DNA from: Legionella sheltonii
GTDB lineage: Bacteria; Pseudomonadota; Gammaproteobacteria; Legionellales; Legionellaceae
Length of the DNA: 64,000 nt
Direction of reading: 5' to 3'
Assembly (NCBI RefSeq): GCF_026191355.1
Contig: NZ_JAPHOQ010000010.1
Span: 1 to 64,000 of the forward strand
Below the pieces are notes generated by a model. It was not told where the DNA came from and searched no databases. It saw only the letters and a program-made list of their open reading frames with translations. The translations under genes and the position numbers were made by a program. Below, piece after piece: positions 36,474-46,253 of this stretch; position 1 is the stretch's first letter; each line of letters begins with the position of its first letter.

Positions 36474-36589
36474 CAGTGTTCCATCCTATGCAATATAAAT
36501 ACACGTTAATTATGCGCAATGGTGTAAAAATATTCAAATTGATTTAATTAGGTGCTTATAAAAATGGACTATTGGAGCATTGATTTTAC

Positions 36590-36666
36590 TGGCGTCCCGG
36601 AGAGGATTTGAACCTCCGACCTGCCCCTTAGGAGGGGGCTGCGCTATCCAGCTGTGCCACCGGGAC
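36590..36666 (-). tRNA. tRNA-Arg (anticodon CCT)
   Basis: Acceptor stem GTCCCGG/CCGGGAC, D-arm with GCACAGCTGGATAGCGC, anticodon loop CTCCTAA between GCCCC and GGGGC, T-loop GGTTCAAATCC, and an encoded CCA. Total 77 bases. It reads AGG codons. The 3' end is duplicated at 33259. Confidence 0.97.
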
Positions 36667-36827
36667 TTTGATTGAGTCTAAGTCTACCGTTATCCTTGTA
36701 AAATAACAACTTCCGGAGCAATCAATGTGTCTTGTTCATTTTGCTGTACATCGAAATGACTTAATTATGAGCATCTTGAGTGTTTCTTATGGTATACTTT
36801 TATGACCCTTAATTTTGAGCATATATA

Positions 36828-38606
36828 GTGGACGGTTTAGATTTAAAATATCCATTTTATTCGGCATGGAATTTTTTATGGCAAGTCATTAAACCATACC
36901 GATGGTGGTATGTTTTAATGTTTCAGGCGCCGGTGCTCACTGCGATTTATATCTTTGCTAATAACTACTCCTTTAAGCTTTTAGTTGATGCGTTTTCTAA
37001 TGAAACAATCACTTCGTATTACCAACTGGTGTTTCCTATTGTGTTGTTTATCACGGCACAAATCGTGTTGGATGTTGTGTGGCGTATTAGTGATTTTGCT
37101 GAGTTGAAGGCTGAGCCACATGCCAGGCAAAGGTTATTATCTTCTGCATACAATTATGTGCAGCACCATTCTTATAACTATTTTCAAAATACACCTAGTG
37201 GTACAGTAATTAGTAAACTAAAAGGGTTATTGGATGGATATGATAGCGTTTTTGCTAATCTGCATCATATTGTGGGAAAACATTTTTGTGTGGTCATTGT
37301 TTCTGTTTTTGTCCTGCTGGTTGTCAATTTCAATGTGTTTTGTTTCATGCTGGCCTGGTGTGTGTTGGTTATGGTAATCATGCTTCCTATGGCACTAAAA
37401 TTGAATCGGCTGTCTAATGAAGTGGCTGAAAGTAAACACCAAATCATTGGTTCTTTTTCGGATAATATTACCAATATCTTCTCTTTGTTTTATTTTGCCA
37501 AACGCAGAGCCGAGCATCGACGTGTAAATGAACTCATGTCACATGATTTTGTTCCGCGACAAATTGCACTTTATCAATACGATTTTAAATTTAATATGGT
37601 TGGATCAGTACTCTATTGGTTTATGCTGATTGCTGTTTTTCTATTTATGATATATCTACGGACACATGACGAGATTTCCACTGGAGATTTCCTGTTTGTC
37701 ATGCTCACAGCCATTACCATTTCCTTTGATTTATGGTCGCTCATGAGCAGTCTTTGTACTTTTTTAAAAGAAATAGGGGATTTCAAATCGTCTTTTAGCA
37801 TTTTATCGATGCCGCATGATGAGGTTGATGAACCCGGCGCACAAGCCTATCCGATTCACCAGGGTAAAATTGAGTTTCGGCAGCTTTCCTTTGCCTACAG
37901 CGAAGGAAGCTCGGTATTTAAAAATCTAAACCTATTAATCAAACCTGGGGAGAAGATTGGGTTGGTTGGCCATTCTGGAGCAGGCAAATCAACACTGATT
38001 TCTTTGTTATTAAAAAATTTCAAGCCTACTTCAGGACAAATTTTAATCGATGATAAGCCAATTTCAGAGATTACTTCAGATTCTTTGCGTCAACAAATAG
38101 CGCTTATTCCACAAGATATTATGCTTTTTCATCGATCTCTAGGCGAGAATATTGGCTATGCAAAAGAAAATGCTACGCTTGAAGAGATTAAGCACGCAGC
38201 TGCAATGGCGAAGATAGATGATTTTATTGAATCATTGCCGGAAAAATATGATACCTTGGTTGGTGAGCGTGGTGTGAAACTTTCTGGGGGACAGCGCCAG
38301 CGTATTGCAATTGCACGTGCCTTTTTAAAAAATGCATCGCTTGTTGTTCTAGATGAGGCGACTTCAAGTCTGGATACGCTCTCAGAACAAGAAGTTCAAC
38401 AATCTATTAATGCTATGCTCGAGCAAAATAATGCCACAGTTATCGCCATTGCACATCGGTTGTCGACCATTCGACATATGGATCGAATAGTAGTGATGGA
38501 GGGCGGGGCAATTATTGAAGAAGGGAGTTTTAATGAGCTTTTAAATAATGAACAAAGTTACTTCAAAAAGCTTTGGGACAGTCAAGTCAATGGGATGGTT
38601 TTGTAA
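36828..38606 (+). CDS. ABC-type exporter, fused permease and ATPase (ABCB/MsbA type)
   Basis: 592 residues. The first ~330 form six membrane helices with a coupling-type loop; the ATPase follows with Walker A GHSGAGKST, Q-loop IALIPQDIMLF, signature LSGGQRQR, Walker B LVVLDEATSSLD and switch AHRLS. Such half-transporters work as homodimers exporting lipids, peptides or drugs. Start GTG 36828. It ends in a strong hairpin and has no operon partner, so the substrate cannot be told. Confidence 0.92.
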   Translation: MDGLDLKYPFYSAWNFLWQVIKPYRWWYVLMFQAPVLTAIYIFANNYSFKLLVDAFSNETITSYYQLVFPIVLFITAQIVLDVVWRISDFAELKAEPHARQRLLSSAYNYVQHHSYNYFQNTPSGTVISKLKGLLDGYDSVFANLHHIVGKHFCVVIVSVFVLLVVNFNVFCFMLAWCVLVMVIMLPMALKLNRLSNEVAESKHQIIGSFSDNITNIFSLFYFAKRRAEHRRVNELMSHDFVPRQIALYQYDFKFNMVGSVLYWFMLIAVFLFMIYLRTHDEISTGDFLFVMLTAITISFDLWSLMSSLCTFLKEIGDFKSSFSILSMPHDEVDEPGAQAYPIHQGKIEFRQLSFAYSEGSSVFKNLNLLIKPGEKIGLVGHSGAGKSTLISLLLKNFKPTSGQILIDDKPISEITSDSLRQQIALIPQDIMLFHRSLGENIGYAKENATLEEIKHAAAMAKIDDFIESLPEKYDTLVGERGVKLSGGQRQRIAIARAFLKNASLVVLDEATSSLDTLSEQEVQQSINAMLEQNNATVIAIAHRLSTIRHMDRIVVMEGGAIIEEGSFNELLNNEQSYFKKLWDSQVNGMVL

Positions 38607-38626
38607 CATAAAAATGTCTCATATTA

Positions 38627-38663
38627 AAAGCGTAACCGAATACAACCTCCGCGGTTACGCTTT
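38627..38663. terminator. Terminator after the ABC exporter gene
   Basis: AAAGCGTAACCG (38627-38638) pairs perfectly with CGGTTACGCTTT (38652-38663), 12 bp, 13-base loop, flanked by A and T runs. It lies between converging genes and can serve both. Confidence 0.8.
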
Positions 38664-38697
38664 ATATCCAGTTTTATATTGAGCGAAGCTTTTGATT

Positions 38698-38991
38698 TTA
38701 GTCTGCATAACAATAGATATCGTTTCCACCAGGAATACCTGCTTGGAATACGACGGCATTGATACCGACAATATCTCTTTTTTCTTTTAAACAACGGTAA
38801 CCTGGATAAGTGTAATAATAATCTCCTTCAGGCAACGTGACTCCTTTCTCAACGGTATAAGTATGAGCTTGTTCATCTACAGTAATGGGTACGCTTTGCC
38901 AAGTTTTTGTTTGGGTGACGATGACACTTTCATCTGCCAAAGCCGCTGTAGTAAATGCTAGCAGTAGTGCTGTTAGTAATACACTTTTCAT
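38698..38991 (-). CDS. Small exported protein
   Basis: 97 residues from ATG 38991, which follows AAGGAGG. Signal peptide MKSVLLTALLLAFTTAALA, mature part of about 78 residues with two cysteines (YRCLKEK and the C-terminal IYCYAD) that could be disulfide-linked, and repeated Tyr (DYYYTYPGYR). No known family. Likely periplasmic or surface protein. Confidence 0.7.
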   Translation of the reverse strand: MKSVLLTALLLAFTTAALADESVIVTQTKTWQSVPITVDEQAHTYTVEKGVTLPEGDYYYTYPGYRCLKEKRDIVGINAVVFQAGIPGGNDIYCYAD

Positions 38992-39233
38992 TTCGTATCC
39001 CTCCTTCCCCCATTTATCCAAAGAATTATCTTTATTTAAATATATCTAATTGAGTATAGTAAAATTTAGTATAAATATCGATCAAAATGGATAAATAAAG
39101 GGATTCTTGAAGTGAAACATAAGAGCGTAATAAGGGATCTCCAGTATATGGTATGAGCATAATGATAAAAATAGGATGCTCAAATTAGGAGGTCCAGTCA
39201 CAAACACCTCAGAATGATCACAGTGTGCTGCTT

Positions 39234-39740
39234 TTAGAAATGTCCATGTCGAGTAGCATCATGTCCATGTCTATTCCCATCATGTTGATGTGTATGCGTG
39301 CTATCATGTCCATGAACGGTACCTTCAGAGGCAGGATACCCATGGGAGTGAGCGCTACCGACATAAACGTTACTACTCGTATCATAATTAGGAAAAGTAT
39401 AATCGGGGATAGGAGTATAAAAACTATAATTTCTATAACTTCTGTAACCCGAAGTAGCGGTCGTACCTACCGTAGTATATGTATTACTGTTACAGCCGAA
39501 TAAAAAAGGTAATACAAAAATAAGTCCAATCGCAACCAGTGCAAATGGAAATACAGTTGGTGCAAATATAAAAGTTGATGTAAGGAGCGTTTTCGCGGCG
39601 ATTGCAGTTGTGGCTGTTGCCGCAGATTTTACTGTTACTGCGGCAATAATTCCTGCTGTCACTATAGCGGCGGCAGTGAGTGCAGCCATACACTTCAGTA
39701 AAAAGCTATAATTGGTATTGTCTTCCTTTTTCTTGGCCAT
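39234..39740 (-). CDS. Membrane protein with His-rich C-terminal tail
   Basis: 168 residues: a charged start, two hydrophobic segments (about 14-37 and 55-80, ending FLFGC), a Tyr/Ser/Thr-rich linker, and a tail with about 14 histidines in the last 40 residues (SAHSHG, HGHDSTHTHQHDG, HGHDATRHGHF). The His-Gly-His-Asp spacing could bind zinc, nickel or copper. The function is unknown. The ribosome site is AGGAGGTGACC before ATG. Confidence 0.65.
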   Translation of the reverse strand: MAKKKEDNTNYSFLLKCMAALTAAAIVTAGIIAAVTVKSAATATTAIAAKTLLTSTFIFAPTVFPFALVAIGLIFVLPFLFGCNSNTYTTVGTTATSGYRSYRNYSFYTPIPDYTFPNYDTSSNVYVGSAHSHGYPASEGTVHGHDSTHTHQHDGNRHGHDATRHGHF

Positions 39741-40055
39741 AGGTCACCTCCTGTGTTTTACTCGATTAAAATAAATTATTTATTGAGTGCAATTTCGAAA
39801 TTACATTTTCGACACCTTAAGATTCTACTATAGGGAAGAAAAATATCATCTTAATTTTTTTAGTTGGGCTAGCAAGATGATCTTTTTGTTTGTCAGTTAT
39901 GAATTAGACGAACGATTTAGGTATTGTCTTAGTGGAGGTGAAATCTTCTGTAACCCGGGCCTCAGTCCTTCAGACTAATACCCAGGCTAATTTCCTATAG
40001 AACTTAAATGCAGGAAATCCAATTTCATAAGAAAAATGCCAATAATCCATTGGCC
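39741..40055. other. Gene-free interval
   Basis: 315 bases between two minus-strand genes. I see no coding sequence, tRNA or strong hairpin here; the short plus-strand frames lack ribosome sites and protein-like character. Confidence 0.5.
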
Positions 40056-41678
40056 TTAGACGTTTTGGGGCTTAAGTTGATCCTCTTTTTCAGCGTCAAC
40101 ACTATCCTCTTCTTCTTCTTCCCCAATTTTTTTAGCATCGATAATATGATGGAAGTGTTTGTGTGCTATTTCCCTCTTACTTTGAAAGAGCAAATAATGA
40201 CTTCCCTTTTTAACACTATCGACCTCCGTCCGAATTGAATTTTTGAGTTCATCAAGCTTTGTGCTTTGATCTTGACTACCCGGCATTTGTTTGATTTCAT
40301 CTAATTGCTGAGAAAATTTGTTGGCAATATCAAGGTAATGAATGTTGTCATGCAATAAGCCTTTCGTCAAAGGAAAATCAGCAAGTAGTTTCGTAATCCA
40401 TCCAATGAATGGCGTTCTTGTTGAAAATTTAATGAGCTCATCCTCTTTGAGTGTTTCCACATAGGATCGGATGGATTTTTGTAAACGCTCTATTTCTATC
40501 CGTAAATCATGACCCATCGTGATTAAATCTAAAATTTCTCCAGAACTGGCCGCCTTGAGATCCTCTTCGCTAATTTCTGTTATACCAGAGACAGCGTGAC
40601 TAGCGGATGCTATTTTACTGGTTACATGCGATTCAAAATGTTCTTTAAATCGTTTAAAACGCGCGTTTTCATCGACACCCATTACCCAAGGAACATAAGC
40701 CAATGGGTTAAGCCGAGCATGCATAAAGCCTTGGAGAAAAGCAGGAGTATAATTGTTCACTCCCTCGGTAATTTGATCCTTCTTTGATTTTTTTCCCTTG
40801 GCGAATGACTCTGCTTGGTTCCATATTTCTTCGGCTTGTTCACCATAGCCCTCTTGCAGAGTTTCCTTAAAGCGAGCAAAAGTTGCATCGGAATATTCAG
40901 TAGTATCCGTTATAAATTCTTTTAATTTTTTGTAGAGATATAGAGTCTCTAGTTTTTCTTCTGCGTCCTGCAGCTTCGTTCTGATTTTTTCGGAGTTCTC
41001 TACAGCAATATTGTGTAATTTCTCATGAGATTCCTCCTCAATATCAAAAAGCTCGGCTATTACCTGATGCGCAAAATCTTGATATTGTTCAGCTAAGCTT
41101 TTGGGTTTAAATAAATCATTGCCTAGTTCGTTCGGTTGAGGGAAGAGTTCAATAAATTTTGATTGGGCGGATGTGGCAATCTCTTTATTATTAGAACAAT
41201 AGTCTTTAATTTTTACCCTTAACGCTTCTGCCTCTTTTGCAACCCCGGGCTTATTTTGTTCTATGCCTGGTTTTCCAAGCGCACCGTTTTGAATGGTGGA
41301 ATTTATTGATTTAATTTGTTGAAACCGACATTGGGAGCGATAATACACCACGGCAAGTAGTAAACTTTTTTCATCAGTGATTTTTGGAACGTAATGCGGC
41401 TCGTCATCTGGGGACTTCTTCTGTAGTGGCTCACCTAGTTTTTTTGAAGCAGTAGCTATCCTGCCTGCAATACCTCCGGCACTAATGAGACTTATTGATT
41501 CGATTGTGGACCCAAGACTTGCCATGGCATGGACGGCTTGCAAAGAAGTCAAGTCCGCATTCTCATTTATGGCGTTAGCAGGAGTTAATGCATCAGGGTA
41601 GCTATCCCCATATTTTTTTGCAACTTCTCGAGTCTCCTCGTCTAATTTTTTCCACCATTCAGTTAATGTCAGTGACAT
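40056..41678 (-). CDS. Candidate PmrA-controlled Dot/Icm effector
   Basis: 540 residues from ATG 41678 (GGAG eight bases upstream). Mostly helical and charged, with a coiled-coil region around residues 215-260, one weakly hydrophobic Gly/Ala stretch (SLISAGGIAGRIATASKKLG), and no enzyme motif I recognise. The C-terminus GEEEEEDSVDAEKEDQLKPQ is a textbook E-block-like translocation signal. A tandem PmrA box lies 50 bases upstream of the start. Acid tail plus PmrA operator make translocation by Dot/Icm likely, as inference; the target is unknown. Confidence 0.78.
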   Translation of the reverse strand: MSLTLTEWWKKLDEETREVAKKYGDSYPDALTPANAINENADLTSLQAVHAMASLGSTIESISLISAGGIAGRIATASKKLGEPLQKKSPDDEPHYVPKITDEKSLLLAVVYYRSQCRFQQIKSINSTIQNGALGKPGIEQNKPGVAKEAEALRVKIKDYCSNNKEIATSAQSKFIELFPQPNELGNDLFKPKSLAEQYQDFAHQVIAELFDIEEESHEKLHNIAVENSEKIRTKLQDAEEKLETLYLYKKLKEFITDTTEYSDATFARFKETLQEGYGEQAEEIWNQAESFAKGKKSKKDQITEGVNNYTPAFLQGFMHARLNPLAYVPWVMGVDENARFKRFKEHFESHVTSKIASASHAVSGITEISEEDLKAASSGEILDLITMGHDLRIEIERLQKSIRSYVETLKEDELIKFSTRTPFIGWITKLLADFPLTKGLLHDNIHYLDIANKFSQQLDEIKQMPGSQDQSTKLDELKNSIRTEVDSVKKGSHYLLFQSKREIAHKHFHHIIDAKKIGEEEEEDSVDAEKEDQLKPQNV

Positions 41679-41727
41679 AACATTCTCCAATAGCAAAAGG
41701 ACTTTCTGATTAATATATTACCATATG

Positions 41728-41747
41728 AATATTATCTGAACATTAAG
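41728..41747 (-). promoter_or_regulatory. PmrA-type tandem box
   Basis: On the minus strand: CTTAATGTT, CA, GATAATATT. It fits the Legionella PmrA consensus cTTAATatT-N2-cTTAATatT with three mismatches in 18 positions, at 50 bases from the start codon of the gene at 41678. Confidence 0.7.
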
Positions 41748-41970
41748 TGTATAAAAGTCACTATTCGTAACCGATTCTTGGGTTTTACATTTGATAAACA
41801 TATATTAGTTGAGATTGCTTTTATTGAAGTAAATGCGGAAGAAAAATGGAGATTTATCCCCTAATTTTTTGAACACAAGGTTGGGTTAATTTTCCTCAGT
41901 GTGATCTGTTTCACAGCGTCGAAGACGGGGATCCATCCATCAAAGTGGTACAATGCCAAAATAGTGATCG

Positions 41971-41990
41971 ATCCCTGCCTTCGCAGGGAT
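41971..41990. repeat. Short intergenic hairpin
   Basis: ATCCCTGC (41971-41978) pairs with GCAGGGAT (41983-41990) around CTTC. It belongs to the 469-base gap 41679-42147. A related GCAGGGAT lies near 48750, so it may be a dispersed intergenic sequence. Confidence 0.4.
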
Positions 41991-42031
41991 GACAAAAAAT
42001 TTGTGGGGATATTCAGCTCGGGATTGATGTG

Positions 42032-42098
42032 GGGCCTGTTTTCGGTACACTAAATTTCGCCATTTTGGGCTTAATCCAGCCGAATTATAAACAGGCCC
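42032..42098. repeat. Inverted repeat downstream of nrdB
   Basis: GGGCCTGTTT (42032-42041) and AAACAGGCCC (42089-42098) are perfect complements 47 bases apart, about 50 bases after the nrdB stop. It could end the nrdAB transcript or be a small repeat element. Confidence 0.4.
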
Positions 42099-42147
42099 TG
42101 TTTCAAGGTTGATTTAATGACCTTTTTGGGGCTTGGGAAAAAAATCC

Positions 42148-43245
42148 TTATTCATCATCCCAGCTTAGAGTGCCACCTGCTTGATATTCAATGACGCGCG
42201 TTTCAAAAAAGTTTTTCTCTTTTTTCAAATCCATCATTTCACTCATCCAAGGGAATGGGTTTTCAGCGCCAGGGTACTGCTCTGGAAGTCCGATTTGATT
42301 TAAACGGCGGTTAGCAATGAAGTGTAAGTATTCTTCGAACATTTCTGCATTCATTCCTAAAATGCCTTGAGGCATGGTGTCCTTAGCATATTGATACTCC
42401 AGCGCCACACCTTGTCGAATCAATTGAATCATTTCTTCTTTAAATTCTGGTGTCCACAAATGTGGGTTCTCAATTTTAATTTGGTTGATGACATCAATAC
42501 CAAAATTCATATGCATGGATTCATCACGTAAAATATATTGGAACTGCTCTGAAGTTCCTACCATTTTATTTCGACGTCCCATGGAGAGGATTTGCGTGAA
42601 ACCAACATAGAAAAATATCCCTTCAAAGATTACATAGAAGGCAATTAAATCGCGCAATAGGCGCTGATCATTTTCTACCGTACCGGTATGGAATGTTTCG
42701 TCACCCAAGCTTTGCGTAAACGGTAATGCCCAAGCTGCTTTAGTGGCTACGGATGGGATTTCACGATACATATTGAAGACTTCTGCTTCATCAAGTCCTA
42801 GGCTTTCAATAACGTACTGGTATGCATGAGTATGCAATGCCTCTTCAAAGGCCTGACGTAATAAGTATTGTCTGCATTCCGGATTGGTAATATGTCGATA
42901 AACAGCGAGTACTAGATTATTGGCAACCAATGAATCTGCTGTTGAGAAAAATCCCAAATTACGTTTGATAATTAAACGCTCGGCTTCTGTAAGTCCATTA
43001 GGATCCTTCCAGAGCGCTACGTCAGCGCTCATATTGATTTCATTGGGCATCCAATGGTTCGCACAAGCAGTTAAGTACTTGTCCCAAGCCCATCTATATT
43101 TAAAAGGAACGAGCTGGTTTAAGTCTGCCCGGCAGTTAATGATACGTTTATCATCAACGTGAATACGTGCAGCTCCCATTTCAAGAGGCTCATATCCTGT
43201 TGCACCAGTATGAATCATATCGTGTTGTTGTATATTTTCTGACAT
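42148..43245 (-). CDS. nrdB: Ribonucleoside-diphosphate reductase, beta subunit (class Ia)
   Basis: The radical-generating subunit: a diiron site makes the tyrosyl radical that NrdA uses to reduce ribonucleotides. 365 residues. Iron ligands are visible in the helices around [22 protein letters not shown] and [10 protein letters not shown]. The C-terminal tail that docks in NrdA is [18 protein letters not shown], with the radical-transfer Tyr. It starts 14 bases after the nrdA stop, so the two are one operon. Confidence 0.97.
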   Translation of the reverse strand: MSENIQQHDMIHTGATGYEPLEMGAARIHVDDKRIINCRADLNQLVPFKYRWAWDKYLTACANHWMPNEINMSADVALWKDPNGLTEAERLIIKRNLGFFSTADSLVANNLVLAVYRHITNPECRQYLLRQAFEEALHTHAYQYVIESLGLDEAEVFNMYREIPSVATKAAWALPFTQSLGDETFHTGTVENDQRLLRDLIAFYVIFEGIFFYVGFTQILSMGRRNKMVGTSEQFQYILRDESMHMNFGIDVINQIKIENPHLWTPEFKEEMIQLIRQGVALEYQYAKDTMPQGILGMNAEMFEEYLHFIANRRLNQIGLPEQYPGAENPFPWMSEMMDLKKEKNFFETRVIEYQAGGTLSWDDE

Positions 43246-43259
43246 TTAAATTCTCCTGA

Positions 43260-46085
43260 TTATTGGCACGCTTCACAGTCTGGATCGAGAATGGAGCATA
43301 CTTTAGGTTCCTCTGCTATTATTTTAACTGCATTGAGAGCACCATCAGTTACAGTAGATTTCTCCGCATTGGATGCTCCTAAGCTACGTAAGTAATAAGT
43401 CGTTTTTAATCCACGTATCCACGCATGCATGTAGAGTTGATCCAGTTTCTTACCCGATGGCTGAGCCATATAAATATTCAACGATTGTGCCTGATCAATC
43501 CATTTTTGACGACGAGAAGCTGCATCAACTAACCAAATAGGATCAATTTCAAATGAAGTGGCATAACGTTGTTTCAATTCAGCAGGAATACGGCTGATTG
43601 GTTGCACACTACCATTAAAGTATTTCAAGTCATTGACCATCACTTCATCCCACAGATTCAATGCTTTTAGATCCGCAACCAAATAGGGATTTACTACAGT
43701 GAATTCGCCTGACAAATTGGATTTGACATACAAGTTTTGATATGTAGGCTCAATGGATTGTGATACACCACAAATATTAGAAATGGTAGCGGTAGGTGCG
43801 ATGGCCATCACATTGGAGTTACGCATTCCTTGTGTACGAACTTTAATACGTAAACTTTCCCAATCCAATCGTTGTGAACGATCTTGTTCTAAGTATTTGT
43901 TACGTGCTTGCTGTAACAAGTTAATTGAATCAATTGGCAGTATGCCTTTACTCCATAGAGAACCTTCGTAACTGGAGTAACTACCTCGTTCTTTAGCCAG
44001 ATCACAAGAAGCTTCAATAGCATAATAACTGATTAATTCCATGGATGAGTCAGCAAATTCCACTGCCTCAGGGGAAGCATAATCAATTTTTAACTCATAC
44101 AATGCATCTTGAAAACCCATAAGGCCTAAACCAATAGGTCTATGTTTCAAGTTGGAATTACGTGCTTGCGGTACGGAATAGTAGTTAATATCAATCACAT
44201 TATCCAACATACGAATAGCTGTTCTAATAGTGCGTTTTAACTTTTCAGTATCCAGTTTGCCCTTTTTGATATGAGCAGGAAGATTGATACTGCCTAGATT
44301 ACATACAGCGATCTCTTCTTCAGAGGTATTCAATGTAATCTCAGTACACAAATTAGAACTATGAACTACACCTGCATGTTGTTGTGGAGAACGCAAATTG
44401 CAAGGATCTTTAAAGGTCATCCATGGATGGCCAGTTTCAAAAAGCATGGATAGCATTTTACGCCACAGTTTGACTGCAGATAATGTTTTTGCATTTTTGA
44501 TGAGACCTTGGCGTGCTTTTTCTTCATACTCACGATATAGTGCTTCAAAAGCTTTACCATATTGATCATGTAAATTAGGCACTTCATCAGGTGAGAATAA
44601 AGTCCAATCACCATTTTCACGTACGCGCGCCATAAATAAATCAGGTATCCACAATGCTGTATTCATATCATGTGTTCGGCGTCGATCATCCCCAGTATTT
44701 TTTCTTAACTCAAGGAACTCCTCTACGTCTTTATGCCAGCACTCCAGATAGGCACAGACCGCTCCTTTACGTTTACCGCCTTGGTTTACTGCAACTGCGG
44801 TTGCATCAGCAACATTCAGGAAGGGAACCACACCTTGTGATTTTCCGTTGGTGCCTTTGATATGTGAGCCCATTGCACGTACTGGAGTCCAGTCATTACC
44901 CAATCCACCCGCATATTTGGAAAGTAGGGCATTATCTTTAATGGCACTGTATATACCATCTAAATGATCAGGAACAGTGGTCAAGTAGCAACTGGATAAT
45001 TGGGGTCTAATTGTCCCTGAGTTAAACAGAGTAGGTGTTGAAGACATGTAATCAAAAGAAGACAATAATTGATAAAACTCAATGGCTTTATCATCTTTAT
45101 TTTGCTCACGCAAAGCCAGTCCCATAGCAACACGCATAAAGAATGCCTGAGGCAACTCATAACGTATACCATGATCATGGATGAAGTAACGATCATATAA
45201 GGTTTGTAAACTTAAATAGCTAAACTTCATATCACGCTCAGGCAGCAGCGCCTTGCCGAGTTTTTCTAAATCAAAATCGGCCATTTTTACATCCAGCATT
45301 CCTTGTTTGATACCATGAGCAATATACACTTTGAAGTAAGTTGGATAAAGTTTGCTCATCTCATCAAAGGTTGCATCCGCTTGGATTTCTAATTTGGTTA
45401 GTGCTTCCATACGCAAGCTGTCTAATAACAAACGAGCACTGACATAAGTGTAGTTGGGCTCTTTTTCAACCAATGTACGTGCAGCCATAATCAACGCTTT
45501 GTGCACATCCTCAAATTTCGCTTGGTTGTAAAGATTACGCATTGCCTCTTTAATCACCGGTTCTGCCTGAACATGCTCTAAATTACGACATGCTTCATTA
45601 ACAATCGTGTTCATGCGCTCAGTATCCAATGGCTTTAATTCACCATCAGGCATCGTAATTAATAAAATTTTGTTGTCACTGGCTTGTTGTTTTAATTCAT
45701 TTTCACGTGCTTTACGATGCTCTTCGCGGTACAACACATAAGCGCGAGCAACTTTGTAGTGACCACTGCGCATGAGTGCTAACTCAACTTGATCCTGAAT
45801 GTCCTCAATATGAACCGCACCACCGCTGGGCAAGCGGCGTTTAAACACTTGAGTTATTTGACGGGTAAGTTCTTCAATTTGTTGATGAATACGATCTGAG
45901 GTTGGAGCTGTACCGCCTTCGTCGGCAATGAATGCCTTAGTGATTGCAACTTTAATTTTCGTATCATCATAATTTACTACTTTACCATTGCGCTTAATGG
46001 TTTTTAATAAACCAGGGGCATTAGCAGTCAATTCCAGTTGACTCGTTTGCGGCACATCATTTACCGGATCAAGAATTGCGGACAT
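43260..46085 (-). CDS. nrdA: Ribonucleoside-diphosphate reductase, alpha subunit (class Ia)
   Basis: 941 residues from ATG 46085, which has GGAGG four bases upstream; the frame extends to 46100. An N-terminal ATP-cone (VVNYDDTKIKVAITKAF) gives allosteric activity control. Catalytic features are QLSSCYL, NLCTEITLNTS (E and C of the active site), ATATISNICGVSQSIEPTYQNLYVK, and the C-terminal redox pair CSILDPDCEACQ. The ATP cone is preceded by about 45 extra residues, and the protein is longer than E. coli NrdA (761), as in the larger bacterial form. Regulation is by paired NrdR-like boxes and possibly DnaA upstream. Confidence 0.97.
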   Translation of the reverse strand: MSAILDPVNDVPQTSQLELTANAPGLLKTIKRNGKVVNYDDTKIKVAITKAFIADEGGTAPTSDRIHQQIEELTRQITQVFKRRLPSGGAVHIEDIQDQVELALMRSGHYKVARAYVLYREEHRKARENELKQQASDNKILLITMPDGELKPLDTERMNTIVNEACRNLEHVQAEPVIKEAMRNLYNQAKFEDVHKALIMAARTLVEKEPNYTYVSARLLLDSLRMEALTKLEIQADATFDEMSKLYPTYFKVYIAHGIKQGMLDVKMADFDLEKLGKALLPERDMKFSYLSLQTLYDRYFIHDHGIRYELPQAFFMRVAMGLALREQNKDDKAIEFYQLLSSFDYMSSTPTLFNSGTIRPQLSSCYLTTVPDHLDGIYSAIKDNALLSKYAGGLGNDWTPVRAMGSHIKGTNGKSQGVVPFLNVADATAVAVNQGGKRKGAVCAYLECWHKDVEEFLELRKNTGDDRRRTHDMNTALWIPDLFMARVRENGDWTLFSPDEVPNLHDQYGKAFEALYREYEEKARQGLIKNAKTLSAVKLWRKMLSMLFETGHPWMTFKDPCNLRSPQQHAGVVHSSNLCTEITLNTSEEEIAVCNLGSINLPAHIKKGKLDTEKLKRTIRTAIRMLDNVIDINYYSVPQARNSNLKHRPIGLGLMGFQDALYELKIDYASPEAVEFADSSMELISYYAIEASCDLAKERGSYSSYEGSLWSKGILPIDSINLLQQARNKYLEQDRSQRLDWESLRIKVRTQGMRNSNVMAIAPTATISNICGVSQSIEPTYQNLYVKSNLSGEFTVVNPYLVADLKALNLWDEVMVNDLKYFNGSVQPISRIPAELKQRYATSFEIDPIWLVDAASRRQKWIDQAQSLNIYMAQPSGKKLDQLYMHAWIRGLKTTYYLRSLGASNAEKSTVTDGALNAVKIIAEEPKVCSILDPDCEACQ

Positions 46086-46158
46086 TTTTCCTCCACGCAT
46101 TTATTATTATTTTATTATTAACAGGCAGTTAAATTTATTCACTATTAATCAGATTATA

Positions 46159-46206
46159 GCACAATATGTTGGGTTGTTCTCGGTACTAAATAACAAGATA
46201 ATGTGT
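46159..46206 (-). promoter_or_regulatory. Paired NrdR-like boxes upstream of nrdA
   Basis: GCACAATATGTTGGGT (46159-46174) and TAACAAGATAATGTGT (46191-46206) match the NrdR consensus ACACwATATATwGTGT at 13 and 12 of 16 positions. Their starts are 32 bases apart, three helical turns, the spacing needed for cooperative NrdR binding. They are 74-121 bases upstream of the nrdA start. Confidence 0.6.
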
Positions 46207-46244
46207 TTTGGCATAATGGTCAAGAGAATAATATGGGAGTATTT

Positions 46245-46253
46245 TGTGGATAA
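46245..46253. promoter_or_regulatory. DnaA box upstream of nrdAB
   Basis: TGTGGATAA is the complement of the perfect DnaA box TTATCCACA. In E. coli, DnaA also acts on the nrdAB promoter, so a regulatory role is plausible. The rest of 46086-46542 contains a GC-rich hairpin (CTCCCGCATGTGGGAG near 46394) and no gene. Confidence 0.45.

Noticed and set aside
39225-39503. Plus-strand ORF rich in Ser/Met/Ile
   Set aside because: It is antisense to the His-rich tail of the membrane protein; the repeats reflect the His codons.
40008-40238. Plus-strand frame overlapping the 3' end of the 540-residue gene
   Set aside because: Antisense to the acidic tail; Phe-rich because of the complementary Glu codons.
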